Under the pieces are notes generated by a model. The model was not told where the DNA came from, did no database searches, and saw only the letters and a list, made by a program, of their open reading frames with translations. DNA of 9,364 nucleotides from an uncultured Burkholderiales bacterium (lineage in GTDB: Bacteria > Pseudomonadota > Gammaproteobacteria > Burkholderiales > Burkholderiaceae_C): the NCBI GenBank assembly GCA_903952885.1, contig CAJBHE010000294.1:1-9364 (forward strand), in the 5' to 3' direction. Shown here piece after piece: positions 1-6,211 of this stretch (its first letter is position 1; every line of letters starts with the position of its first letter). The position numbers and the translations under genes were made by a program.

Positions 1-645
1 GTCGTGCCTCAGGTGGCACAGGTGTTTGGCAGCAACCAGCAACAACTCCCCGCGCTCACCAGCTTCATGCTGACCTTGAGCAGCTTTGTACAAAACTTTT
101 GGTTGTGGGGTTTGGTGCTGATTGCAGCCCTCACCGCAGGTGGTCATATCGTTTTGAAACAAACCGATATGCGCTTGCGTTTTGATGCCATGTGGTTGCA
201 ACTCCCTCTCATTGGCCGTTTGGCCCGTGGTTACAACGCTGCCCGCTTTGCCAGCACTTTGGCCATGCTGGCCACCGCGGGTGTGCCGATTTTGAAAGCA
301 CTGCAAGCGGCAGCCGACACACTCAGCAACACCGCGCTCAAGCGTGATGCGCAAGACGCACTGGTGCTGGTGCGCGAAGGCGCACCGCTGGCCTCCGCCC
401 TGGCACAACATTCACGCTTCCCGCGCTTGTTGGTGATGTTTTCGCGCTTGGGCGAACAAACTGGCACACTGCCCACCATGCTGCAACGGGCCGCTGCGCA
501 GCTGAGCGAAGAAGTGCAACGCCGTGCTTTGCAACTGGCGACCATTCTGGAGCCGCTGCTGATCGTGGCGATGGGTGCGATGGTGATGCTGATTGTTTTA
601 GCGGTCATGCTGCCCATCATTCAACTCAACCAGTGGGTGAAATAA
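1..645 (+). CDS. gspF: Type II secretion system inner-membrane platform protein GspF, C-terminal part (cut by window edge)
   Basis: GspF is the polytopic inner-membrane platform protein of type II secretion. It couples the cytoplasmic ATPase GspE to pseudopilus assembly. The frame is open from the first base (VVPQVAQVF...), so the start lies upstream and about 214 residues of an expected ~400 remain. This part holds a membrane helix (about residues 33-52 of the fragment), the second GspF cytoplasmic domain with the family pattern RFASTLAMLATAGVPILKAL and a later RLGEQTGTLP, and a last membrane helix ending in LPIIQLNQWVK. The ending MLPIxxLNQ favours GspF over the pilus homologue PilC. The stop is followed after 3 nt by a 5'-nucleotidase gene, not by gspG, so any remaining secretion genes lie upstream or elsewhere. 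Family assignment is confident. Which secretion or pilus machine it serves cannot be told from this fragment. Confidence 0.9.
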   Translation, partial: VVPQVAQVFGSNQQQLPALTSFMLTLSSFVQNFWLWGLVLIAALTAGGHIVLKQTDMRLRFDAMWLQLPLIGRLARGYNAARFASTLAMLATAGVPILKALQAAADTLSNTALKRDAQDALVLVREGAPLASALAQHSRFPRLLVMFSRLGEQTGTLPTMLQRAAAQLSEEVQRRALQLATILEPLLIVAMGAMVMLIVLAVMLPIIQLNQWVK

Positions 646-648
646 ATC

Positions 649-1551
649 ATGGGTGTTTCTTTAGACGGTAAATTGGTCGTCGCCATCTCTTCAAGAGCCC
701 TGTTCGACTTTGAAGAAGAAAACCAAGTTTTTGAACAAGGCGACGACCGCGCCTACATGAACTTGCAACTCGACCGACTAGAAACGCCGGCCAAACCCGG
801 CGTGGCTTTTTCTTTGGTGCAAAAGCTGTTGGCTTTCAACTCGTCTGAAGCGCAACGCGTAGAAGTGGTCATCCTTTCGCGCAACGACCCCGTCAGTGGC
901 ATGCGCGTGTTTCGCTCGGCACAGCACTACGGCCTGCCCATTCAGCGCGGCAGCTTCACGCGCGGGCAATCGCCTTGGCGTTATTTGCGCCCGCTCAATG
1001 CCAACTTGTTTTTGTCCACGCATTTGTCGGACGTGCGCTCGGCCTTGGACGCAGGCGTGCCCGCCGCGCAGGTGTATCCGCACTCGGCGCACGCGTCTGA
1101 AGCCAACCCGCACGAAGTGCGCATTGCGTTTGACGGTGATGCGGTGCTGTTCAGCGACGAGGCCGAACGCGTGTTTCAAACCCAAGGCTTGGACGCATTT
1201 CAACAGCACGAAAAAACCAATGCCACGCAGCCTTTACCCGCTGGCCCATTCAAACCCTTGCTAGCTGCTCTTCAAGTGCTGCAACAAGCGGGCACGCCTC
1301 ACATGCGTATTCGCACTGCGCTGGTCACCGCCCGCAGCGCACCCGCGCACGAGCGCGCCATTCGCACACTGATGAACTGGAACATTGAAGTGGACGAAGC
1401 CATGTTCTTGGGCGGCCTTGAAAAAGGTGAGTTCTTGCGTGAGTTTGAACCCGACTTTTTCTTTGACGACCAAACCGGTCATATCGAATCTGCCGCTCGT
1501 CATGTCCCCTCAGGCCATGTAGCCAGCGGCGTGCGCAACACTGAAGTTTGA
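649..1551 (+). CDS. Cytosolic 5'-nucleotidase, cN-I-like family (PF06189)
   Basis: A 300-residue soluble protein of the 5'-nucleotidase family related to eukaryotic cytosolic nucleotidase I, which dephosphorylates nucleoside 5'-monophosphates. Visible hallmarks are the N-terminal VAISSRALFDFEEEN (residues 11-25), VEVVILSRNDPVSGMRVF (71-88), the HAD-like nucleophile motif FDGDAVLFSDE (161-171, Asp162 and Asp164), VTARSAPAHERA (226-237), FLGGLEKGEFL with Lys259 as the likely motif III lysine, and the acidic pair Asp273-Asp274 in DFFFDDQTGHIESA. All the expected catalytic residues appear to be present, so the enzyme should be active. The ATG lies 3 nt after the gspF stop, with a weak GGTGA Shine-Dalgarno inside the end of gspF, which suggests translational coupling. 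An ABC transporter gene follows 6 nt after its stop. The substrate (AMP, IMP or deoxynucleotides) cannot be read from sequence. Confidence 0.9.
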   Translation: MGVSLDGKLVVAISSRALFDFEEENQVFEQGDDRAYMNLQLDRLETPAKPGVAFSLVQKLLAFNSSEAQRVEVVILSRNDPVSGMRVFRSAQHYGLPIQRGSFTRGQSPWRYLRPLNANLFLSTHLSDVRSALDAGVPAAQVYPHSAHASEANPHEVRIAFDGDAVLFSDEAERVFQTQGLDAFQQHEKTNATQPLPAGPFKPLLAALQVLQQAGTPHMRIRTALVTARSAPAHERAIRTLMNWNIEVDEAMFLGGLEKGEFLREFEPDFFFDDQTGHIESAARHVPSGHVASGVRNTEV

Positions 1552-1557
1552 CAACAC

Positions 1558-3375
1558 ATGAATGCATTTAGAAACGTTGCCAACAACGTGGCAACCAATT
1601 GGCAAAAAAGTCGCTTGCAACTCAGCCGCGTCTGGGCCTTGTCGCTGCCCTATTTCAAGTCCGAAGAAAAATGGCGTGCCCGTTTGCTGCTGGCCGCCTG
1701 CGTGGGCTTGAACCTTGGCATGGTTTACATGATGGTACTGTTCAACGACTGGAATCGCGTGTTTTATGACGCACTGCAAAACCGCGATGCAGCTGTGTTT
1801 TGGCATCAGCTCGGTGTGTTCGCGATGCTGGCCACCTGCTTCATCATCGTGGCGGTGTATCGCTTCTACCTCACGCAACTGCTGCAAGTGCGTTGGCGTG
1901 CTTGGATGACGCGCGACTACTTGCAACGCTGGCTCAAAGGCCATGTCTTCTACCAGCTTGAGTTGCAAAGCAAGTACGGCACAGACAACCCCGACCAGCG
2001 GATTCAAGAAGACGTACAGCAGTTCACCGCTGACACTGTGAGCCTGTCACTCGGCCTGCTCGATGCCTCGGTCACGCTGCTGAGCTTTGTGGGCATTTTG
2101 TGGGGCCTGTCTGGTGGCTTTAGTTTTGATGTGCTGGGTGAGAGTTACAACATCCCCGGCTTCATGGTGTGGATGGCCTTGGCCTACGCGCTGGCGGGCA
2201 GCTTGATGGGTCACTTCATTGGCCGCTCGATGGCTTCACTCAACTTTGCGCAGCAACGCCTAGAAGCTGACTTTCGTCACCACCTGATGCGCGTTCGCGA
2301 GTACAGCGAAGCCATTGCGCTCGACCGCGGTGGTCGCGTGGAGCGCCTGTCGTTGCAAGAACGCTTTGCGCAAGTGTTGGACAACTTCATGCGTTTGCTT
2401 CGCGTACAAAAACGCTACACCTGGTTTAACTCCGGCTACGGCCAAGCAGCAGTGGTATTCCCCATGCTGGTGGCGTCACCGCGCTACTTCAGTGGCGCGA
2501 TTCAGCTGGGTGAACTGATGCAAATTTCATCGGCCTTTGGCCAAGTGCAAGAGTCGCTCAGCTGGTTCATCAGCAACTACAGCCGCTTGGCGTCGTGGCA
2601 AGCCACCACCCTGCGCTTGACGAGTTTTCAAGACCAGATGTTGGCGATCAACGTGAATGATGAAGCTGCGCCTCAGACCGCAGCGCACACTGGCATCAAC
2701 ACCCTGCACACCACGCCACTGACCATCTCGCTGCCCAATGGCGATGTGTTGCTGGCCGACACCTCACTCAATGCTGTGGCGGGTGACACGGTGTTGATTC
2801 GCGGCCCCTCGGGCTGCGGCAAGTCGACCTTGCTGCGCGTGTTGGCTGGCATTTGGCCGCATGTCACCTCGCCCACCCAAGACCGCAGTGGCGAGCCCAT
2901 CAGCTACGGCCCTGTGGTGCTGCCTGAGGGCAGTGTGTTTATGCCGCAGCGCCCGTATTTCCCAGAAGGCACGCTACGCCAAGCCTTGGCCTACCCAGAC
3001 AGCGCAGTGGATTACACCGACGAAGCGCTGAAAAACGCGTTGCACGACGCGCTTCTGCCCCACTTGGTGAACGACCTCGACGTGGCAGGCCACTGGACAC
3101 AGCAGCTCTCAGGTGGCGAGCAACAACGCTTGGCCTTGGCCCGTGTGCTGCTTAAGCGCCCACGTTGGGTATTTGCCGACGAGGCCACCAGCGCCTTGGA
3201 CGAAGCAGCAGAAAAAACGCTGTATGAAAAGCTGCTGACCATGGTGCGCGAAGAAGGCGGAGGCTTGGTATCCATCGCGCACCGCCCCAGCGTGGCCAAC
3301 CACCATGAAACCGTGTGGCAGTTTGTGCCTGCGCCGGAAGGCAGTGCCGCCAAATTTGTCCTGGTCACCGAATGA
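1558..3375 (+). CDS. ABC transporter, fused permease and ATPase, YddA/SbmA-BacA-like
   Basis: A 605-residue half-transporter with an N-terminal membrane domain of the ABC_membrane_2 type (PF06472) and a C-terminal ATPase. Such proteins act as homodimers in the inner membrane. Relatives include E. coli YddA and mycobacterial Rv1819c; transported substrates in the group range from peptides to cobalamin. Family signs in the membrane domain are LFNDWNRVFYDALQNRD (61-77), the VRWRAWMTRDYLQRWL segment (111-126), NPDQRIQEDVQ (144-154) and the EAIALDRGG region (251-259). The ATPase is intact: Walker A GPSGCGKST (416-424), Q-loop MPQRPYFPEGTLRQAL (462-477), signature LSGGEQQR (517-524), Walker B WVFADE (537-542) and switch His575 in SIAHRPS. 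The gene starts 6 nt after the nucleotidase stop, without a strong Shine-Dalgarno, so it is probably read by coupling. The substrate is unknown. The end faces queC with a gap of only 5 nt. Confidence 0.9.
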   Translation: MNAFRNVANNVATNWQKSRLQLSRVWALSLPYFKSEEKWRARLLLAACVGLNLGMVYMMVLFNDWNRVFYDALQNRDAAVFWHQLGVFAMLATCFIIVAVYRFYLTQLLQVRWRAWMTRDYLQRWLKGHVFYQLELQSKYGTDNPDQRIQEDVQQFTADTVSLSLGLLDASVTLLSFVGILWGLSGGFSFDVLGESYNIPGFMVWMALAYALAGSLMGHFIGRSMASLNFAQQRLEADFRHHLMRVREYSEAIALDRGGRVERLSLQERFAQVLDNFMRLLRVQKRYTWFNSGYGQAAVVFPMLVASPRYFSGAIQLGELMQISSAFGQVQESLSWFISNYSRLASWQATTLRLTSFQDQMLAINVNDEAAPQTAAHTGINTLHTTPLTISLPNGDVLLADTSLNAVAGDTVLIRGPSGCGKSTLLRVLAGIWPHVTSPTQDRSGEPISYGPVVLPEGSVFMPQRPYFPEGTLRQALAYPDSAVDYTDEALKNALHDALLPHLVNDLDVAGHWTQQLSGGEQQRLALARVLLKRPRWVFADEATSALDEAAEKTLYEKLLTMVREEGGGLVSIAHRPSVANHHETVWQFVPAPEGSAAKFVLVTE

Positions 3376-3380
3376 CCGGC

Positions 3381-4112
3381 TCAAGCCTGCCAGCGCGCCC
3401 ACCCTTGCGCGCGTAACTCACACGCAGGGCAGGTACTGCAGCCGTAGCCCCAATCGTGGCGGTGCGTGCGGTCACCCACGTAGCAGGTGTGGGTGTGTTC
3501 GACGATGAGGCTGACCAACTGGGCGCCGCCCTCTGCATGCGCTTTTTGACCCAGGTCATAGGCCAGCTGCCACGTCTGCGCTTTGTCGATCCACATCAAG
3601 GGGGTCTCTATCAGCAAGCGTCGATCCATGCCCAACGACAGCGCAATTTGCATGGCCTTCATGGTGTCGTCGCGGCAATCGGGGTAGCCCGAGAAATCGG
3701 TTTCACACACCCCGGTGACGATGACATCCAAACCACGGCGGTAGGCCAGAGCAGCGGCCAGCGTGAGGAACAAGAGGTTGCGCCCCGGCACAAAGGTGTT
3801 GGGCAAGCCTGAGGCTTCCATCTGAAATACCATGTCACGCGTGAGCGAGGTTTCGCTCACCTGTCCCAACACACCGAGGTCGAGCAAATGGTCTTCGCCC
3901 AGTTTGATGGCCCATTGCGGGAACTGCTCGCGCACTTGTGCCAACACTTGCAGGCGAGCTTCTAGCTCCACCAAGTGACGCTGGCGGTAGTCAAAGGCCA
4001 GCGTTTCCACACGTTCGTATTGGGACAGCGCGTGGGCCAAACAGGTGGTGGAATCTTGTCCGCCTGAGAACAAAACCAGTGCGTTGCGGTGGATGGGGTA
4101 GCGAGCTTGCAT
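3381..4112 (-). CDS. queC: 7-cyano-7-deazaguanine synthase QueC
   Basis: QueC converts 7-carboxy-7-deazaguanine to preQ0 using ATP and ammonia, a step in making queuosine for the tRNA wobble position. The 243-residue protein has the PP-loop ATP site LVLFSGGQDSTTCL (12-25), the core segments FVPGRNLLFLTLAAA (107-121) and CETDFSGYPDCRDD (136-149), and the C-terminal zinc ligands Cys210, Cys225, Cys228 and Cys231 in the pattern C-x14-CSTCPAC-ELRAQG. I chose the ATG at 4112. A TTG four codons upstream (4124) would overlap the yqhA stop and adds only residues that precede the conserved start. queC lies 8 nt after the upstream UPF0114 gene and is probably co-transcribed with it. No queD, queE or queF is nearby, and no preQ1 riboswitch can sit directly before it because yqhA coding sequence occupies that space. 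Confidence 0.95.
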   Translation of the reverse strand: MQARYPIHRNALVLFSGGQDSTTCLAHALSQYERVETLAFDYRQRHLVELEARLQVLAQVREQFPQWAIKLGEDHLLDLGVLGQVSETSLTRDMVFQMEASGLPNTFVPGRNLLFLTLAAALAYRRGLDVIVTGVCETDFSGYPDCRDDTMKAMQIALSLGMDRRLLIETPLMWIDKAQTWQLAYDLGQKAHAEGGAQLVSLIVEHTHTCYVGDRTHRHDWGYGCSTCPACELRAQGWARWQA

Positions 4113-4120
4113 GTGGCTTT

Positions 4121-4708
4121 TCAATGTGAAGGCGTGTGTGGGGTGGGGTGCACTTGGGAAATTTTGTCAGTCAACGCAATGGCCAAAGCACTTAGCAAAA
4201 AGGTGATGTGGATGATGGTTTGCCACATCAACACCTTCTCGTCGTAGTTGGCCGCATTGATGAAGGTCTTGAGTAAATGAATAGACGAAATGCCGATGAT
4301 GGCCATACCCAGCTTGACCTTCAAAATAGACGCATTGACATGGCTGAGCCACTCAGGCTGGTCGGGGTGGTTTTCAAGGTACATGCGCGAGACAAAGGTT
4401 TCGTAACCGCCCACAATGACCATGATGAGTAGGTTGGAGATCATCACAACGTCAATCAAACCCAGCACCACCAGCATGGTGATGGATTCGCTGAGGTGTG
4501 TCACGGTCATCCCGTTTTTGTAGCCTATGCTTGTGACCAAGGCGTCGAGCGCGGCTTGACTGCCAAACGCGGCCTCGATGAGATGCACCAACTCCACCCA
4601 GAAATGAAATACATATACACCTTGTGCCGCAATGAGGCCCAAATACAAGGGGAGCTGCAACCAACGGCTGGCAAAAATAAAACGTGGCAATGCGGGAATG
4701 GACTTCAT
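4121..4708 (-). CDS. UPF0114 (YqhA-like) inner-membrane protein
   Basis: A 195-residue membrane protein of the UPF0114/YqhA family (TIGR00645-like), whose biochemical role is not established. Conserved features are FASRWLQLPLYLGL near the N-terminus (12-25), LIDVVMISNLLIMVIVGGYETFVSR (84-108) and the C-terminal KLGMAIIGISSIHLL (132-146) and MWQTIIHITFLLSAL (161-175). Four hydrophobic segments are visible at about 17-39, 76-100, 132-151 and 162-180. I chose the ATG at 4708, which puts the conserved ASRWL motif close to the start as in E. coli YqhA. A TTG at 4735 would add nine residues and has a possible AGG Shine-Dalgarno upstream, so it cannot be excluded. The gene is divergent from yggT and leads into queC after 8 nt. 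Its tail is rich in His, Pro and Thr and carries no recognisable domain. Confidence 0.88.
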   Translation of the reverse strand: MKSIPALPRFIFASRWLQLPLYLGLIAAQGVYVFHFWVELVHLIEAAFGSQAALDALVTSIGYKNGMTVTHLSESITMLVVLGLIDVVMISNLLIMVIVGGYETFVSRMYLENHPDQPEWLSHVNASILKVKLGMAIIGISSIHLLKTFINAANYDEKVLMWQTIIHITFLLSALAIALTDKISQVHPTPHTPSH

Positions 4709-4723
4709 ACGGAACAATCTGAG

Positions 4724-4735
4724 TTGAAGCTTCAA
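4724..4735. repeat. Perfect 12-bp palindrome in the yqhA/yggT divergent region
   Basis: TTGAAGCTTCAA reads identically on both strands, with no spacer. It sits in the 57-bp gap between two divergent genes and overlaps the possible -35 box of yggT. That position would suit a dimeric repressor or activator acting on both genes. If the UPF0114 protein actually starts at the TTG at 4735, the palindrome would instead form its first four codons. No regulator can be named, and a palindrome of this length can arise by chance. Confidence 0.4.
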
Positions 4736-4759
4736 ATTTTGCCTGAGCGCGCCTAAACT
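4731..4759 (+). promoter_or_regulatory. Possible sigma70 promoter of yggT, implying a leaderless mRNA
   Basis: A -35-like TTCAAA (4731-4736, 4 of 6 consensus matches) is followed after 17 nt by a -10-like TAAACT (4754-4759, 4 of 6). Transcription would then begin six to seven bases later, at or next to the A of the yggT ATG at 4766. This agrees with the lack of any Shine-Dalgarno sequence before that ATG. Both boxes are weak matches, so the assignment is tentative. Confidence 0.3.
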
Positions 4760-4765
4760 CCGACC

Positions 4766-5326
4766 ATGCTTTTACAAATTTTCTCTTTGATCTTGCACTT
4801 CGCCGTCGGCTTGGTGGCTGGCACCTGTTTGCTGCGCATGTACATGCATTTGCAGCGTATCAACATGTCGAGCAGCGGCGGCAACCCAATTGCACCGTTT
4901 GTGTTCACCCTCACCAACTGGATCGTGTTGCCCGTGCGTCGCTTTGTGCCTGCCATGGGCCGCCTCGACACAGCCAGCTTAATGGCTGCCTATTCGGTGT
5001 TGCTGGCCAAGCACTCGCTGTTGTGGATCGTGGCGGGCGCGACCGCAGATTGGTTGAGCTTGTTGACCCACGCCGGCTTTGAGCTGATGAGCGTGATCTT
5101 GTCGAGCATGATGTGGCTCACCATTGCATATGCCCTCATGTCTTGGTTCAGCGCCGCCACTGATGCGCGCTACTTTTTAGCCCAATTGGTGGACCCGTTG
5201 CTGCGCCCAATTCGACGTGTATTGCCACGCTTGGGCGGCGTAGACTTATCGCCTCTTGCGCTGTTGCTTTTAATTCAAATTGCGGAAATCGTGCTGCACA
5301 ACGTGCAGATGCAAGTGGCTTTTTAA
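4766..5326 (+). CDS. YggT family membrane protein (two YGGT repeats)
   Basis: A 186-residue integral membrane protein of the YggT family (PF02325). Members are linked to envelope functions such as osmotic-shock tolerance and, in cyanobacteria and chloroplasts, to membrane organisation. The two repeats are visible. The first is around NPIAPFVFTLTNWIVLPVRRFVP (40-62), and the second is around LVDPLLRPIRRVLPRLGGVDLSP (141-163), which carries the classic P-x-R-x-x-x-P-x-x-G-x-x-D-x-S-P pattern. Hydrophobic stretches lie at about 5-25, 72-92, 107-128 and 160-180. There is no Shine-Dalgarno sequence before the ATG, consistent with a possibly leaderless message. In many proteobacteria yggT sits next to proC; here it is followed, 22 nt downstream, by a lipocalin gene, so the two are probably transcribed together as an envelope pair. 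Confidence 0.9.
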   Translation: MLLQIFSLILHFAVGLVAGTCLLRMYMHLQRINMSSSGGNPIAPFVFTLTNWIVLPVRRFVPAMGRLDTASLMAAYSVLLAKHSLLWIVAGATADWLSLLTHAGFELMSVILSSMMWLTIAYALMSWFSAATDARYFLAQLVDPLLRPIRRVLPRLGGVDLSPLALLLLIQIAEIVLHNVQMQVAF

Positions 5327-5338
5327 TCAAACGAGCTT

Positions 5339-5343
5339 GGGAG
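5339..5343 (+). promoter_or_regulatory. Shine-Dalgarno sequence fixing the lipocalin start
   Basis: GGGAG lies 5 nt before the ATG at 5349. It supports that start over an in-frame upstream codon at 5280, which lies inside yggT and would destroy the signal peptide. Confidence 0.65.
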
Positions 5344-5348
5344 CAGCT

Positions 5349-5927
5349 ATGACATTCCAATATCGTTGGTTGTTGGCCACACTGGCCTTCACAACGGCGC
5401 TTTCGCAGCATGCAGCTGCGCAAACCGCGCCAGCCCCCTTGCCAGCGGTCGCTACCATTGCCTCACTGGAAGTACCGCGCTACATGGGCACTTGGTATGA
5501 GATTGCCAAGTTCCCCAACCGCTTTCAGGCCAAATGCGCAGCCAACACGCGTGCCCAGTATTTGGCGCAACCCGATGGCTCGGTGCAAGTGCTCAACAGC
5601 TGCACCACCGCCGATGGCAGCACCACCCAAGCCTTGGGCCGGGCCCAGCAAGTTGGCGCGGCAAACTCCCCCAAACTGCAAGTACGTTTTGCGCCCGAGT
5701 GGCTCAGCTGGCTACCCTTGGTGTGGGGCGACTATTGGGTGATTGACCTCGATGCCGACTACCAACTGGCCGCCGTGAGCGATGCCAAGCGTGAATATCT
5801 GTGGGTGCTGTCGCGCACACCACAACTCAGCCCCCAGGCGTATGAAGCTTTGCTGGTGCGCCTCAAAGCGCAGCACTTTGATGTGCAAAAGCTAGACCGC
5901 ACACCACAAACCACCACGCAGCGCTGA
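5349..5927 (+). CDS. Blc-type bacterial lipocalin, secreted, without lipobox
   Basis: A 192-residue lipocalin of the bacterial Blc/apolipoprotein D type, a beta-barrel that binds lipids such as lysophospholipids or fatty acids. Residues 1-24 form a Sec signal peptide (basic start, hydrophobic LLATLAFTTALS, cleavage likely after Ala-Ala-Ala at 22-24). The lipocalin signature is RYMGTWYEIAKFPNRFQ (44-60), with Gly47 and Trp49 as the G-x-W pair. Further conserved blocks are GDYWVIDLDADYQLAAV (127-143) and REYLWVLSRTPQLS (148-161). Cys63 and Cys85 could form a disulfide. Unlike E. coli Blc there is no cysteine after the signal peptide, so this looks like a soluble periplasmic or released protein and not an outer-membrane lipoprotein. 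It follows yggT in a likely operon and ends 6 nt from the convergent HNH gene. Confidence 0.92.
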   Translation: MTFQYRWLLATLAFTTALSQHAAAQTAPAPLPAVATIASLEVPRYMGTWYEIAKFPNRFQAKCAANTRAQYLAQPDGSVQVLNSCTTADGSTTQALGRAQQVGAANSPKLQVRFAPEWLSWLPLVWGDYWVIDLDADYQLAAVSDAKREYLWVLSRTPQLSPQAYEALLVRLKAQHFDVQKLDRTPQTTTQR

Positions 5928-5933
5928 TCCGTT

Positions 5934-6161
5934 TCAAGCCGAATTTTTGGTCTTGGCATGGCGCAAGTTGTTGCAACGGTCGTGGCTGATGGCCAAGTTG
6001 TCTTGGTGGCTGTTGCCGCCTTCGCTGAGCGGTTGAATGTGCTCTAGCGTGGCCTCGGCATGCGCCACAGGCTCGCCGCACACCCAACACGGCACCACGC
6101 CATGCAACTGGCGCGCAACGGTTTTGTAAATCTTGTCACGTGTAAGCTTGAGGCGGCTCAT
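5934..6161 (-). CDS. Small stand-alone HNH endonuclease
   Basis: A 75-residue protein that is essentially one HNH nuclease domain (PF01844-like). A zinc knuckle is formed by Cys25-x-x-Cys28 (PCWVCGEP). The catalytic region is LEHIQPLSEGGNSHQDNL (39-56), with His41 as the likely general base and Asn55 as the central N of HNH. It closes with AISHDRCNNLRHAK (57-70), His60 being the metal-binding H and Cys63 a further zinc ligand. All key residues are present, so metal-dependent DNA cleavage or nicking is plausible. The start is ATG with no clear Shine-Dalgarno, preceded by a run of A residues. There is no methyltransferase specificity subunit, intron, intein, terminase or toxin partner beside it. 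The neighbouring methyltransferase is an rRNA/protein-type enzyme on the other strand. The physiological role is unknown. Confidence 0.85.
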   Translation of the reverse strand: MSRLKLTRDKIYKTVARQLHGVVPCWVCGEPVAHAEATLEHIQPLSEGGNSHQDNLAISHDRCNNLRHAKTKNSA

Positions 6162-6211
6162 GGGCTTTTTTTAATTCTGTTAACTCGACCTTTACTGTAA
6201 CCACCCCTGCC

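Noticed and set aside
778..1209. Long antisense frame opposite the 5'-nucleotidase; similar frames lie opposite queC (3456-3812) and opposite the 127-residue gene (7919-8323).
   Set aside because: They mirror well-supported genes in a GC-rich genome, show Arg/His/Ala-heavy composition without domains, and lack ribosome-binding sites.
3393..3412. GCGCGC...GCGCGC inverted repeat near the convergent end of the ABC transporter and queC, considered as a terminator.
   Set aside because: It lies inside the queC coding end, has no following T-run on either strand, and low-complexity GC alternation makes the match cheap.
4113..4124. TTG start for queC four codons upstream of the chosen ATG.
   Set aside because: It overlaps the upstream stop and adds nothing conserved; the ATG at 4112 lies close to the conserved PP-loop and fits the usual QueC N-terminus.
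4113..4708. A preQ1 riboswitch controlling queC.
   Set aside because: The space before queC is occupied by UPF0114 coding sequence, and no preQ1-like pseudoknot element can be placed in the 8-nt gap.
5280..5348. An upstream extension of the lipocalin frame, giving 23 extra N-terminal residues.
   Set aside because: It lies inside the end of yggT, would place charged residues and cysteines before the signal peptide, and ignores the GGGAG Shine-Dalgarno 5 nt before the ATG at 5349.
6162..6211. Promoter search in the HNH/methyltransferase divergent gap.
   Set aside because: It is AT-richer and holds a run of seven T, but no -35/-10 pair with sensible spacing scores well on either strand; I report none.
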